From Aliiglaciecola lipolytica E3 (GTDB lineage Bacteria; Pseudomonadota; Gammaproteobacteria; Enterobacterales; Alteromonadaceae), in contig NZ_BAEN01000004.1 of the NCBI RefSeq assembly GCF_000314975.1, positions 44,629-108,628 of the forward strand: 64,000 nt of DNA, written 5' to 3'. Each line of letters begins with the position of its first letter. The first letter of the stretch is position 1. The notes under the pieces are model-generated. The model had not been told where the DNA came from. It was given only the letters and a program-made list of their open reading frames with translations, and did not search any database. Shown in pieces: positions 1 to 9,070 of the stretch. Both the position numbers and the translations under genes were made by a program.

Positions 1-1
1 T

Positions 2-745
2 AAGAGAGCCGATGATGCCGCTTGGGCAGCCGCCAAGAAAGGCAATACAGCGATGGATTATGACAAATATCTATCAGAAAACCCCAGCGGTAGTTATCGT
101 CAGGCGGCAGCCAACGCATTAAATGAGTTAGCTAATAAAGGGCAAAATCCAACTGATGATAATGAGCAGTTTACTCGAGGGTATAATTACGCCTATGGAA
201 AAGAAGGCTTAAAACAATCCTATGCGCAGGCGGTTTATTGGTATCAAAAAGCAGCAGCGCAAGGCAATTCTGGTGCGATGAATAATTTAGGGCTATTACA
301 TAGCCGCGGGGATGGGGTGAAACAATCATATTCAGAAGCGGCTAAGTGGTATCGAAAAGCATCTGACCTTGGGGACGCCATAGCCGCTAATAATTTAGGT
401 TCTTTGTATCGAGATGGTGAAGGTGTCCCGCAATCACACGCGGAAGCCAATAAACTGTTTAGGAAATCTATCGATCTTAAACATTATGGGGCGTACGTAA
501 ATCTAGGCTTTCAATACCATCGAGGCAATGGGGTGACTAAGTCATATACCGAAGCTGTGAAATATTACCGAATTGCTGCTGAACAAGGTGAAAAATACGG
601 GCAACTAAACCTTGGAGTCATGTACGAAAACGGACACGGTGTAACCAAATCCGAATCGGAAGCGATTAAGTGGTATCGATTAGCCGCTAAACAAGGTGTT
701 GAAAGTGCACAAAAAGCACTGGAAAGAAGAAATCTCACTTGGTAA
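2..745 (+). CDS. Sel1-repeat protein, C-terminal part of a probable Ser/Thr kinase (5' end outside window)
   Basis: The reading frame is already open at base 2 and runs to TAA at 743-745, so the gene begins before the window. An internal ATG at 53 exists, but the residues before it (KRADDAAWAAAKKGNTA) match the linker just before the Sel1 repeats of the next gene, which makes 53 an unlikely true start. The visible part holds about five Sel1-like units of roughly 36 residues, with the usual A-x-x-W/Y-Y-x-x-A-A-x-x-G and N-L-G-x-x-Y patterns. Sel1 repeats are helical hairpins that normally bind other proteins. By analogy with its neighbour the missing N-terminus is probably a kinase domain and a membrane segment; that is inference. 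It ends 49 bases before the next paralogue. Confidence 0.85.
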   Translation, partial: KRADDAAWAAAKKGNTAMDYDKYLSENPSGSYRQAAANALNELANKGQNPTDDNEQFTRGYNYAYGKEGLKQSYAQAVYWYQKAAAQGNSGAMNNLGLLHSRGDGVKQSYSEAAKWYRKASDLGDAIAANNLGSLYRDGEGVPQSHAEANKLFRKSIDLKHYGAYVNLGFQYHRGNGVTKSYTEAVKYYRIAAEQGEKYGQLNLGVMYENGHGVTKSESEAIKWYRLAAKQGVESAQKALERRNLTW

Positions 746-794
746 AAATATACGTAAACTATTGAATTTTATAAATTAAAATAAGAGTTGTAAC

Positions 795-3356
795 ATGGAA
801 AACATACTGGCGTTACCCATTGGAACGGAAATTAATCACTACGTAATTGAATCTGTACTGGGACAAGGCGGATTTGGTGTAGTGTATAAAGCTCACCATG
901 CACACCTTGATGAAGAAGTCGTTATTAAGGAATTTCTGCCAGTAGAACTAGCCAGTCGTCAAGGGGAAACAGTGACACCGCATGGCACATCTAAGCAGGA
1001 TGTGTATGGTGATTGTTTGCGTCGTTTTATGGAAGAAGGACGCACACTGGTGAAATTACGTCATCCTAATGTCGTGCGCTGTCGAGACTTATTTACCACC
1101 AATGGGACGGCCTATTTGGTAATGGACTTTGAAGATGGTCTAGCACTGGATGAATTGATTACCAGCTTAGAATCACAAGGGCAGCACTATTCTCAAGAAC
1201 AATTGATGCACTTTTTACTACCTTTGGCTGATGGTTTGTCTTATATCCACAGTCAAGGCGTATTGCACCGCGATATTAAGCCAGCCAATATCTTTATTCG
1301 ACGCAGTGATGGCTCCCCAGTTTTAATCGATTTTGGGGCGGCCAAACAAAATTTTGCGTTGGCGTCACAGTCACAAGCACCGTACACAGAATTTTATGCT
1401 CCCATGGAGCAAATTGAAGGCGGCGGGGAAGCTAAACCAACCATTGATATTCATGCATTTGGCGCATTAATTTATCGTATTGTTACGGGCACCAAAGGAA
1501 CAAAAGCCGAGAGCCGCACCTTAGCATTTGCGATGGGTAAACCCGATCCACTTACCTCAGCTTCTGAACTCAAAAAAGGTGACTATTCCATGTCACTAAT
1601 GAGCTTGGTAGATGACTGCTTACAGTTTAAAGCGTCAGATCGTCCGCAAACCATGGAAAAAGTAAAAGAACGATTATTGTCGATTGAGTCGAAAGATCAA
1701 ATTGATGGTCCCGACGCTTCTACTTTACTGGCAAAATTAGATGATTTGATTTCCCTAGCAGGTAGCGATGGTGAAATCAGCGAAGCTGAAATGAAATTGA
1801 TATTAGACAAAGCAGTGATGCTAACCATAGATCCTGCGTCTGCTCAACAATATGTTGTTGCTAAAGCGACTAAAAATGGTTGGAAAATCGAGAGTAAATC
1901 AACTCAACCTCCACCTGTGCCACCACCACCTCCTCCATCTCCGCCGCCTCCGCCGTTCCCCAAAGACGACAAAGACAGTGCGGAAAAGCCGAAACCTGCA
2001 GGTCAACCAGTTTGGCCAACAGAAGAAAAAACTGGATCTTCCGGTGGCATGAAATGGGTTTTACTTTCTTTCGTTTTTATCGCAATCGCTGTTGGTGGTT
2101 TTTATGGCTATACGGCTTACGAAGAAAAACAATTAGAACTAGCTAAACACAAGCGCTACTTAGCGCAAAAACAACGTGAACTAGATAAGCAAAAAAGAGA
2201 ACAAGCGGAGCAATTAGCAAGAGAACAAGCCGAAAGAGACAAACGAAATGCTGATGATCAAGCATGGAATGCCGCTGCTAAAATTAACTCTCGTTCTTCT
2301 TATCAGAATTACCTGGATTTACAACCTGAAGGCCGTTACCGCACATCTGCGCAAAATCGAATTGATGAGTTTGACAGAATTGCACAACAACGTAAGTTTG
2401 ATGATCGCGATAAAAAGGCGTGGGAAAAAGCGAAATCGGCTAATACTGCAATGGACTACGATGGCTATTTGGATGCCTATCCAGCCGGCGATTATCGAGC
2501 CAATGCGGAAGCAGCACTGCGACAACTAAGCAAAGAGGGGCTGAATCCGTCTGATGCAGTAGAACAATTTAGATTAGGAAATGATTACCGAAACGGCAAA
2601 GATGTTGAGAAATCTTATCCCCAGGCTATTTATTGGTATACACGTTCTTCTGCTCAAGGTCATGGCGGTTCAAGTAACAATTTAGGCTTTATGCATGAAT
2701 ATGGTTACGGCTTAAAGAAATCAAGCAAGGAAGCCGCCAAGTGGTATATGAAAGGTGCTGAACAGGGAGACGACTATGCCCAAAACAATATTGGTATTTT
2801 ATATCGAGATGGAGATGGCGTAACTCAGTCTCACAGTGAAGCGGTTAAATGGTTCCGTAAATCTGTAGAACAAGATAACGCAGATGCTCTGGTAAACTTG
2901 GGATTGCAATATAGTCGTGGAGATGGGGTTCCCCAGAACAAAGCAGAGGCAGCTAGGCTCTATTTAGCAGCCGCAGAAAAAGGCGATGAATGGGGACAAA
3001 ATAACCTAGGTGCTTTGTATCGAAATGGAGAAGGCGTTCAACAATCTCATACCGAAGCAATTAAATGGTTTCGTAAATCGGCTGATCAAGGGCACGCTAG
3101 TGCACAGGTCAATTTAGGTTTGCAATACGAAAGAGGTCATGGCGTAACCCAGTCTAACACCGAAGCGGTTAAATGGTATAGAAAGGCCGCTGAACAAGGA
3201 AATGTTTGGGGGCAATACGATTTAGGACTCTGTTATGAGTATGGCCGAGGGGTGAATAAATCGTTATCAACCGCAATTGAGTGGTATAAAAAAGCCGCAA
3301 GGGGTGGTCATAAGAGTTCTCAAGAAAGGCTAACAGAAAAAGGCTATACTTGGTGA
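795..3356 (+). CDS. Membrane-anchored Ser/Thr protein kinase with C-terminal Sel1 repeats
   Basis: An 853-residue Hanks-type kinase. The kinase domain spans about residues 17-295: glycine loop GQGGFGVV (23-30), lysine in VIKEF (K45), catalytic HRDIKPAN (158-165) and DFG (179-181), so it should be active. A short acidic helical segment follows (about 310-365, LAGSDGEISEAE), possibly TerB-like. Next come a proline-rich stretch (372-389), one membrane helix (about 421-440), a charged coiled-coil-like stretch (443-485) and about seven Sel1 units to the C-terminus. The kinase would lie in the cytoplasm and the Sel1 part in the periplasm. The start ATG at 795 follows TAAGAG at 782-787. It shares the whole N-terminal kinase with the next gene and the C-terminus with the previous one. 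Substrates are unknown. Confidence 0.93.
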   Translation: MENILALPIGTEINHYVIESVLGQGGFGVVYKAHHAHLDEEVVIKEFLPVELASRQGETVTPHGTSKQDVYGDCLRRFMEEGRTLVKLRHPNVVRCRDLFTTNGTAYLVMDFEDGLALDELITSLESQGQHYSQEQLMHFLLPLADGLSYIHSQGVLHRDIKPANIFIRRSDGSPVLIDFGAAKQNFALASQSQAPYTEFYAPMEQIEGGGEAKPTIDIHAFGALIYRIVTGTKGTKAESRTLAFAMGKPDPLTSASELKKGDYSMSLMSLVDDCLQFKASDRPQTMEKVKERLLSIESKDQIDGPDASTLLAKLDDLISLAGSDGEISEAEMKLILDKAVMLTIDPASAQQYVVAKATKNGWKIESKSTQPPPVPPPPPPSPPPPPFPKDDKDSAEKPKPAGQPVWPTEEKTGSSGGMKWVLLSFVFIAIAVGGFYGYTAYEEKQLELAKHKRYLAQKQRELDKQKREQAEQLAREQAERDKRNADDQAWNAAAKINSRSSYQNYLDLQPEGRYRTSAQNRIDEFDRIAQQRKFDDRDKKAWEKAKSANTAMDYDGYLDAYPAGDYRANAEAALRQLSKEGLNPSDAVEQFRLGNDYRNGKDVEKSYPQAIYWYTRSSAQGHGGSSNNLGFMHEYGYGLKKSSKEAAKWYMKGAEQGDDYAQNNIGILYRDGDGVTQSHSEAVKWFRKSVEQDNADALVNLGLQYSRGDGVPQNKAEAARLYLAAAEKGDEWGQNNLGALYRNGEGVQQSHTEAIKWFRKSADQGHASAQVNLGLQYERGHGVTQSNTEAVKWYRKAAEQGNVWGQYDLGLCYEYGRGVNKSLSTAIEWYKKAARGGHKSSQERLTEKGYTW

Positions 3357-3420
3357 TCGAAGTAATAGCTTTGATTTTATTTACGTTGCGTTTAGCTAAG
3401 TAATTATAAGAAAAAATAGA

Positions 3421-5742
3421 ATGTCAGAAAATATTTTAGCATTGCCACATGGCACGCAAATTAATCACTACATCATCGAGTCGGTGCTGGGGCAAGGTGG
3501 ATTCGGTGTTGTCTACAAAGCTCATCATGCACACCTCAATGAACAGGTTGTGATTAAAGAGTTTTTGCCAGTTGAACTTGCTAGTCGTCAAGGTACCACC
3601 GTCGTTCCGCACGGTACCTCTAAACAAGATGTATACAGTGACTGTTTACGCCGTTTTATGGAAGAAGGCCGCACGTTGGTGAAGTTGCGCCATCAAAATG
3701 TAGTGCGTTGCCGTGATTTATTTACCAGTAATGGCACCGCTTATTTGGTGATGGACTTCGAAGATGGCTTGCCTCTAGATGAATTGATTAAAAGTTTAGA
3801 AGCGCAAGGACAGCGTTATACCCAAGAACAATTGCTGCATTTTTTGTTGCCTATGGCAGATGGTTTGGCATATGTGCATCAACAAGGTGTTTTACACCGG
3901 GATATTAAACCCGCCAATGTGTTTATTCGTCGTTCTGACGGCTCTCCAGTATTAATTGATTTTGGTGCGGCCAAACAAAATTTTGCATTGGCGTCTCAAT
4001 CTCAAGCTCCTTATTCTGATTTTTATGCCCCAATGGAACAGATTGAAGGTACAGGTGAGGCTAAGCCCACTGTGGATATCCACGCATTTGGCGCTTTGAT
4101 CTATCGCATTGTTTCGGGTACAGGAGGTGTTAAGGCGGAAAGTCGAATTTTAGCAATTGTTAGTGGTCGTCAAGATCCGTTAAAGTCTGCCGCAGAATAC
4201 GCTGAGTTAGGTTACAGCACTAAGTTTTTAGCCTTGATAGACGATTGCTTGAAATTTAAACCGGATGAACGCCCGCAATCAATGCTCGAAGTCAAAACAC
4301 GTTTACTCAATAGTTTAGAAATAGACGACAGTCATGTTGAAGCTTCTGAAAACCCTATGTCTCGTCTTGATGATATGCTCGAATTGGCAGGCTCTGATGG
4401 CGTCATAAATGAAACAGAAATGTCGATGCTGATAAGCAAAGGCGTAACGCTAGGTATTGAAGCTACTGCGGTACAGCAATACGTTGTGCAAGAAGCCACA
4501 AAGCAAGGCTGGCGACTTGAAACCAAATTTAGTGGCAGTACTGACACTTCTCGGGATGCGGTTGGAAATAAGGATGATGAAAAGAATCAAGATGCGTTAG
4601 CTCAAGGGCAAGATGTTCAATATCAATTAACTTGTTCGCTGGAAGAGACTGCACGACAAAACGTGGTTGATATTAATATTAATAAAATGGAATCCTGTGG
4701 CAGTTGCTTTGCTAAAGGCAATGTTAATACTAATTGTACCGAATGCAGTGGCAAAGGTGTCGTGGTAAAGCCTCAAACGTTGCGAGTGAATATTCCGCAA
4801 GGCGTCATTACCGGTGACCGAATCCGCTTGCGCGGAGAGGGCAGTGTGGCTGAATTGGGTGGAAAACCCGGAAACTTGTACGTGCAAATCGCAGTTTCTC
4901 CACATCCTGTATTTAGTGTAAACGGACAAGACTTACATGCCACAATTAAGGTATCTGAAAACGAACTAACCGAAGGGGGACAAATCACTGTTTCTGCTAT
5001 CGAAGGGCAATTGAGATTAAAGGTACCTCAGGGTTATAAAACCGGGCAAGCAATTCGATTAGCCGGTAAAGGATTGCCTTTTGGTAAAGAATCCGCGAAG
5101 CGTGGCGATTTATTTTTGAGTTTACTGGCAGCTGAAACGAAATCACCTGCTAGTTCGGTGGCTACCGATGGCACGATTGTCATTGTTATAGAAGAAAATA
5201 GTTCTGCCATTAAAAATGGTGTCGCGCAGGAAAATATTGGTATCGAAACAGTTGGCAATGTCCTGTCGCCTATCGCTAATAAAGGAACTAACCTAGTCAG
5301 GCCTGTAACCCAAGTATTTTCGACTTCAGAAGATAACCAATCTGTTGTTTCATTGAATATGTATAGAGGAAATAGTAACTCCCTAAACCAAGCTGTGTTT
5401 TTAGGTACATTTGATATAGTTAATATTCCGGCTGGGTTAAAAGGGAAGCCCAAGATTGAACTTTCTCTATGCGTCCAAGACGAAGATATTTTATTAAGAG
5501 TTAAAGATTCTGACGGATCACCGCTGCGCCTTTCTAGTGAAAACCATGCTAATTTGCAGCGGGCTAACTCGCGACCTTCTCAACCTGCGCAGTCTAGTCC
5601 TACACATAAAGAAATGAATCAAACTGCTGGTGAAGCGAAGCCCAAAAAGGGCAATGGTGCAGTCGGAATATTTTTTAAAATTTTAGCTTGGGTGGTATTT
5701 GTTTTGGGCATGAAAATGTTGTTGCTAGCAATATTTAATTGA
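3421..5742 (+). CDS. Ser/Thr protein kinase fused to a DnaJ-type substrate-binding domain
   Basis: A 773-residue protein. Residues 17-295 are a kinase almost identical in layout to the preceding gene (GQGGFGVV, VIKEF with K46, HRDIKPAN, DFG), followed by the same acidic helical segment (LAGSDGVINETE). From about residue 398 it changes to a DnaJ/Hsp40 C-terminal region: a YQLTCSLEE entry strand, a cysteine module CGSC (426-429) and CTECSGKG (439-446), then the two beta domains with VNIPQGVITGDRIRLRGEG, GNLYVQIAV, HPVFSVNG and LKVPQGYKTGQ. There is no J domain. A low-complexity stretch leads to a C-terminal membrane helix (about 750-770). The DnaJ part should bind unfolded or client protein; linking that to the kinase is inference. 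It is 64 bases after its paralogue and probably co-transcribed. Confidence 0.92.
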   Translation: MSENILALPHGTQINHYIIESVLGQGGFGVVYKAHHAHLNEQVVIKEFLPVELASRQGTTVVPHGTSKQDVYSDCLRRFMEEGRTLVKLRHQNVVRCRDLFTSNGTAYLVMDFEDGLPLDELIKSLEAQGQRYTQEQLLHFLLPMADGLAYVHQQGVLHRDIKPANVFIRRSDGSPVLIDFGAAKQNFALASQSQAPYSDFYAPMEQIEGTGEAKPTVDIHAFGALIYRIVSGTGGVKAESRILAIVSGRQDPLKSAAEYAELGYSTKFLALIDDCLKFKPDERPQSMLEVKTRLLNSLEIDDSHVEASENPMSRLDDMLELAGSDGVINETEMSMLISKGVTLGIEATAVQQYVVQEATKQGWRLETKFSGSTDTSRDAVGNKDDEKNQDALAQGQDVQYQLTCSLEETARQNVVDININKMESCGSCFAKGNVNTNCTECSGKGVVVKPQTLRVNIPQGVITGDRIRLRGEGSVAELGGKPGNLYVQIAVSPHPVFSVNGQDLHATIKVSENELTEGGQITVSAIEGQLRLKVPQGYKTGQAIRLAGKGLPFGKESAKRGDLFLSLLAAETKSPASSVATDGTIVIVIEENSSAIKNGVAQENIGIETVGNVLSPIANKGTNLVRPVTQVFSTSEDNQSVVSLNMYRGNSNSLNQAVFLGTFDIVNIPAGLKGKPKIELSLCVQDEDILLRVKDSDGSPLRLSSENHANLQRANSRPSQPAQSSPTHKEMNQTAGEAKPKKGNGAVGIFFKILAWVVFVLGMKMLLLAIFN

Positions 5743-5829
5743 CGAACGTTAAAAAGCTAAGATTGCGTTGTTCGATCTCTATAAGCTACACTGATTTTAT
5801 TAAAAGTAAGGTTATTGAAAGGTAGTTTT

Positions 5830-6690
5830 GTGACATCAACAATGGCGATACGTATTTATTCAATTAGAACTAAAGCATGTCTTTTAGGCATGTTTTTTCT
5901 ATTATCAACGACTTCTTCTCATGCCTCGCAGTGGATACTTATCGATAATTTTGAAACTCCAAGTAGTGCGAATAATTGGGTTAAAGCAGATACTAAAAAT
6001 GAAACGTCTCCGCTAATCCAAAATCCACAAATTAGTGAACGACGCAGCGAACAAGTAGCAGGTTCGAGCAATTTCTACTTCATTAAAAAACCAGCAGCCG
6101 ATGGCATCGTAGGCAACCGCAAAGCGTTAACTTATAAGGCATTGCCGAAGATAGTTGAGGTGGGCGACATTTATACTTTTTACACACGTATAAATGTCGA
6201 GTACTTCCCCAATAATCATGCTTTTGGTGTGAGTAATTTGGGACCTAAAGGCATAGAACAAAACGACTATAATGCGTTTGAACCGACCTTAAGAGTAACG
6301 GATAAAACCGAATCTAACGGTGATAAAAATACTGGCGCATTAATGGTAAAAACCCAAAATGGATACGCTAATATTCACAATGAAGTAACCGGACAAGATG
6401 CTAAACCTTTAGAGCCAGGATCTTGGTATGAAGTCTGGTATGTGGTTAATAACGCACCGCAACGCGACGGTGGGCAAACCTATGATGTATATATCAAAGG
6501 CGGTAACGAGTTTATTCAACAACAAAAGGTGTACAGTGCTGCCACGTTCCGCATGGCGCGGGAATTACCTTTGACGCATTTCTTAATGAATTGCAATACT
6601 GGCCCAGTAGATAAACCTTATGGTAACGGGGGCTTAAAATACGATGATTTATATATGATTGAGGGCCGTAATTTACACACCCCTTTTTAA
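5830..6690 (+). CDS. Secreted beta-rich protein beside an alginate-lyase-type enzyme, function unknown
   Basis: A secreted protein with an N-terminal signal peptide ending near SSHA-SQW. The mature part is rich in aromatic and beta-strand residues (WILIDNFE, WYEVWYVVNN, YDVYIKGG, YDDLYMIEG), as in carbohydrate-binding or lyase jelly-roll folds, but no catalytic family is recognised with confidence. Three starts are possible in one frame: TTG 5815, GTG 5830 and ATG 5842. GTG 5830 is chosen because AAAGG (5818-5822) lies 7 bases before it; ATG 5842 would still give a complete signal peptide. It sits 43 bases before the alginate-lyase-type gene on the same strand, so the two probably act together on a polysaccharide outside the cytoplasm. 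That role is inferred from context. Confidence 0.75.
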   Translation: MTSTMAIRIYSIRTKACLLGMFFLLSTTSSHASQWILIDNFETPSSANNWVKADTKNETSPLIQNPQISERRSEQVAGSSNFYFIKKPAADGIVGNRKALTYKALPKIVEVGDIYTFYTRINVEYFPNNHAFGVSNLGPKGIEQNDYNAFEPTLRVTDKTESNGDKNTGALMVKTQNGYANIHNEVTGQDAKPLEPGSWYEVWYVVNNAPQRDGGQTYDVYIKGGNEFIQQQKVYSAATFRMARELPLTHFLMNCNTGPVDKPYGNGGLKYDDLYMIEGRNLHTPF

Positions 6691-6733
6691 TGGTTGATTT
6701 CATTAGATCTGAACCCGTGTCTACGAGTGGAGA

Positions 6734-8032
6734 ATGAGCGTGCAAAAAGTGCCTAAGTTTAGCCAATCCCTATGCTTAACTTTGATTCTAATCCTAAGTC
6801 ATTCTTTAGCGGCTGCGACAGAAACCAAATTTATTCAATATGACGGCTTTGCTATGCATCAACTTAAGCAAAGTCTTCAATCAAAAGAACCCCCGAAAAT
6901 CAGATTTTTGGCCTATCAGCAGCTGTTAACAGCGGCGGATAAAATGTTAGATCAACCTGTGCCCAGTGTGATGGAAAAAACCTTCATCCCACCATCAGGT
7001 GACAAACATGACTATTTAAGTATTAGTCGTTATTGGTGGCCTGATCCTGCCAAAAAAGATGGTTTACCTTGGATACGAAAAGATGGCATCACAAACCCTG
7101 CGACCCAAACTAATGACGTGGATCGCAATAAGCTGGGAATTATGGGCAATATGGTCCAGGTGCTAAGTTTGGCTTACTATTTATCTGGGCATGAACCTTA
7201 TGCAGAAAAAACCGCTACTTTGCTCAGAACATGGTTTATTTCACCTGAAACAAAAATGAACCCGCACTTAAGGTTTGCACAAAGTGTTCCGGGCAATTCA
7301 GCAGAACGTAGATCTGGCATTCTAGACGGACGATTGATCCCAAAATATGTATTAGATGCGATCCACATATTAAGCAAATCAAACCATTGGAAAAACTCCG
7401 ACACCCAAAATATGAACGCTTGGTTTGATGCATATTTTAAATGGTTAACCCAAAGCCAATTAGGCAAACAGGGGGCAAAACAAACCAATAATCATGGCTC
7501 TTGGTATTATTTTCAGGTCGCCTCTTTGGCCTATTACTTAGACGAACAAGAAGTGCTGACTGACACATTTGAGCGCGTCAAAGCTAGCTACGAATATCAA
7601 TTTGATGCTAATGGTAGTCAACCTCATGAGTTGGCACGTACACGATCATTTTTCTATAGCACTTTTAATTTAGAAGCCATAACCGACATTGCATTGCTGG
7701 CTGATAAGGTCAATCAGTCATTTTGGGATTATCGATCTAAAAGTGGAGCGAGTCTGAAACTAGCGATTGAGTTTTTAATGCCTGCTGCATTAGGCGAAGA
7801 ATGGAAATATAAAACTAAAGGTATTGAGCCGATGTTTTTAGTTCCCGTATTAATTAAATTTGATCAAAATGCGAAGCACAAAATATCCGCAGCAGAGCTG
7901 CACCGCATTATTTCACAAGCAAAGCGACCCCAAAAATCGTCCACGAAGAAAGATAACCACACGACATTTAAATTTGCTAATAAAACTGAATTGCTATTGG
8001 CTCTATTTGAGCCTGAATACATAAGTTATTAA
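6734..8032 (+). CDS. Alginate lyase family protein (PF05426-type fold)
   Basis: A 432-residue periplasmic or secreted enzyme with a signal peptide ending near LAAA-TETK. The all-helical body carries the family's typical segments: RYWWPDP and GITNPATQTNDVDR (about residues 95-135), AQSVPGNSAERRSGILDG (about 178-195), NNHGSWY (about 253) and a C-terminal EFLMPAALGEEW segment. These match the (alpha/alpha) toroid group holding alginate and glucuronan lyases (PL5/PL38-like), which cleave uronic-acid polymers by beta-elimination; NNHGSWY is where the catalytic Asn/His/Tyr group would lie. The exact substrate cannot be read from sequence. It follows the secreted beta-rich protein and is convergent with the PAS gene. 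Confidence 0.85.
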   Translation: MSVQKVPKFSQSLCLTLILILSHSLAAATETKFIQYDGFAMHQLKQSLQSKEPPKIRFLAYQQLLTAADKMLDQPVPSVMEKTFIPPSGDKHDYLSISRYWWPDPAKKDGLPWIRKDGITNPATQTNDVDRNKLGIMGNMVQVLSLAYYLSGHEPYAEKTATLLRTWFISPETKMNPHLRFAQSVPGNSAERRSGILDGRLIPKYVLDAIHILSKSNHWKNSDTQNMNAWFDAYFKWLTQSQLGKQGAKQTNNHGSWYYFQVASLAYYLDEQEVLTDTFERVKASYEYQFDANGSQPHELARTRSFFYSTFNLEAITDIALLADKVNQSFWDYRSKSGASLKLAIEFLMPAALGEEWKYKTKGIEPMFLVPVLIKFDQNAKHKISAAELHRIISQAKRPQKSSTKKDNHTTFKFANKTELLLALFEPEYISY

Positions 8033-8047
8033 CCCACTTATGAGATG

Positions 8048-8437
8048 CTAAAACCTTTTTACAGTTTCAAATACCACTGCATAATATCCATCTACTAAAA
8101 AGCTCTTAAATTCAGTGTAAACATTAAATCGTAACGTGCCGTTGTATTTCGTCATGATATTCACCGTCATTAAAACAAAGCTATCTTTGTTCTCGAGTAG
8201 CGACTCCATACCCAATTCCCATTGACTTTCAACAACTTTTTGATAATCAGGTTCTGGATAAACAGTTTTCCACCAATGCTCTTTATCTGGAATGTCTTTT
8301 AAGCTCCAACCAATAACATCAGTAAAACGACGATTTAAATAAACTAACGAGTGATTGAGTGAATGTTCATCATTTTCGATGATGACAACAGGTAAGGGAA
8401 GCATATCGAAAAACTCTGTTGGAATAGACTTAGGCAA
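8048..8437 (-). CDS. Small stand-alone PAS domain protein
   Basis: A 129-residue protein consisting of essentially one PAS fold: PLPVVIIEND, then SLVYLNRRFTDVIGWSLKDIP (the typical N-x-x-F-x-x-x-x-G-Y/W core), WWKTVYPEPDY and a C-terminal strand YYAVVFETV. PAS domains sense ligands, redox state or light, or mediate protein contact. No output domain is present, so it would have to act on a partner. There is no signal peptide. It is convergent with the lyase gene, with only 15 bases between the stops. Upstream (8438-8572) is non-coding. Confidence 0.8.
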   Translation of the reverse strand: MPKSIPTEFFDMLPLPVVIIENDEHSLNHSLVYLNRRFTDVIGWSLKDIPDKEHWWKTVYPEPDYQKVVESQWELGMESLLENKDSFVLMTVNIMTKYNGTLRFNVYTEFKSFLVDGYYAVVFETVKRF

Positions 8438-8572
8438 AATAACCCCACTTATAAAAACTATGGAAATAACCCTCGACTCACTATTTAAGTATGCTCCGTG
8501 TTAAATATTAATCAATAAGAAGAAAACCTAACCACTCGCTTTATAGAACTGAATTGAATATCTCCTTGGCCC

Positions 8573-9037
8573 TTAATCGATAACTCTTTTAGGATAAGCA
8601 GCAGTTCCCCAAAGTGGAACAGTAGATAAACTATGTTTGTAGCTGCCAGAAGTTTCTTTAGTTGAATAGGAAAGGTACATCAGGGTTTGCGACTCAGCAT
8701 CAAAAATCCGTCTAACTTTCATATTTTTGAAAAAGATACTTTTGGATTTTTTGAATACGACTTCGCCAGAATCTGATTTATCAATTTGAGCAATCATTTC
8801 AGCGGTTATTTCACCGGTTTGACGACAAGAAATTGAGCTGTCTGATGGATCTGATAAATCTAAGTTGGCTTCTATGCTAGAAATATGACAGGTCACTCCG
8901 GTCACAATCGGATCCGTCAAAGCATCTAGTTTGATATCTTTTGTGGTAAACACACCTAAAGAGACATCGCCGACTTCATTGTCGCTACAGGCGCTCATAC
9001 TTAACGCAAGACCGATTAGTGTAATTAGCTTTTTCAT
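8573..9037 (-). CDS. creA: CreA family lipoprotein
   Basis: A 154-residue protein with a lipoprotein signal (LALSMSAC lipobox, Cys about 17). The body matches the CreA family: EVGDVSLGVFTTKDIKLDAL, DPIVTGVTCHIS, SISCRQTGEI, GEVVFKKSKSIFFKNMKVRRIFD and LMYLSYS, in that order and at the family's usual length. CreA is a conserved periplasmic protein of proteobacteria with no settled biochemical role; the name comes from its position beside creBCD in enteric bacteria, which are absent here. Start ATG at 9037; AGGAC lies 8 bases upstream on the minus strand. Confidence 0.9.
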   Translation of the reverse strand: MKKLITLIGLALSMSACSDNEVGDVSLGVFTTKDIKLDALTDPIVTGVTCHISSIEANLDLSDPSDSSISCRQTGEITAEMIAQIDKSDSGEVVFKKSKSIFFKNMKVRRIFDAESQTLMYLSYSTKETSGSYKHSLSTVPLWGTAAYPKRVID

Positions 9038-9070
9038 TTAATTGTCCTTGTATTTCGAATCCTAGCAAGA

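Noticed and set aside
5034..5453. 139-codon open frame opposite the kinase-DnaJ gene
   Set aside because: Lies inside a clear coding region and has no recognisable domain.
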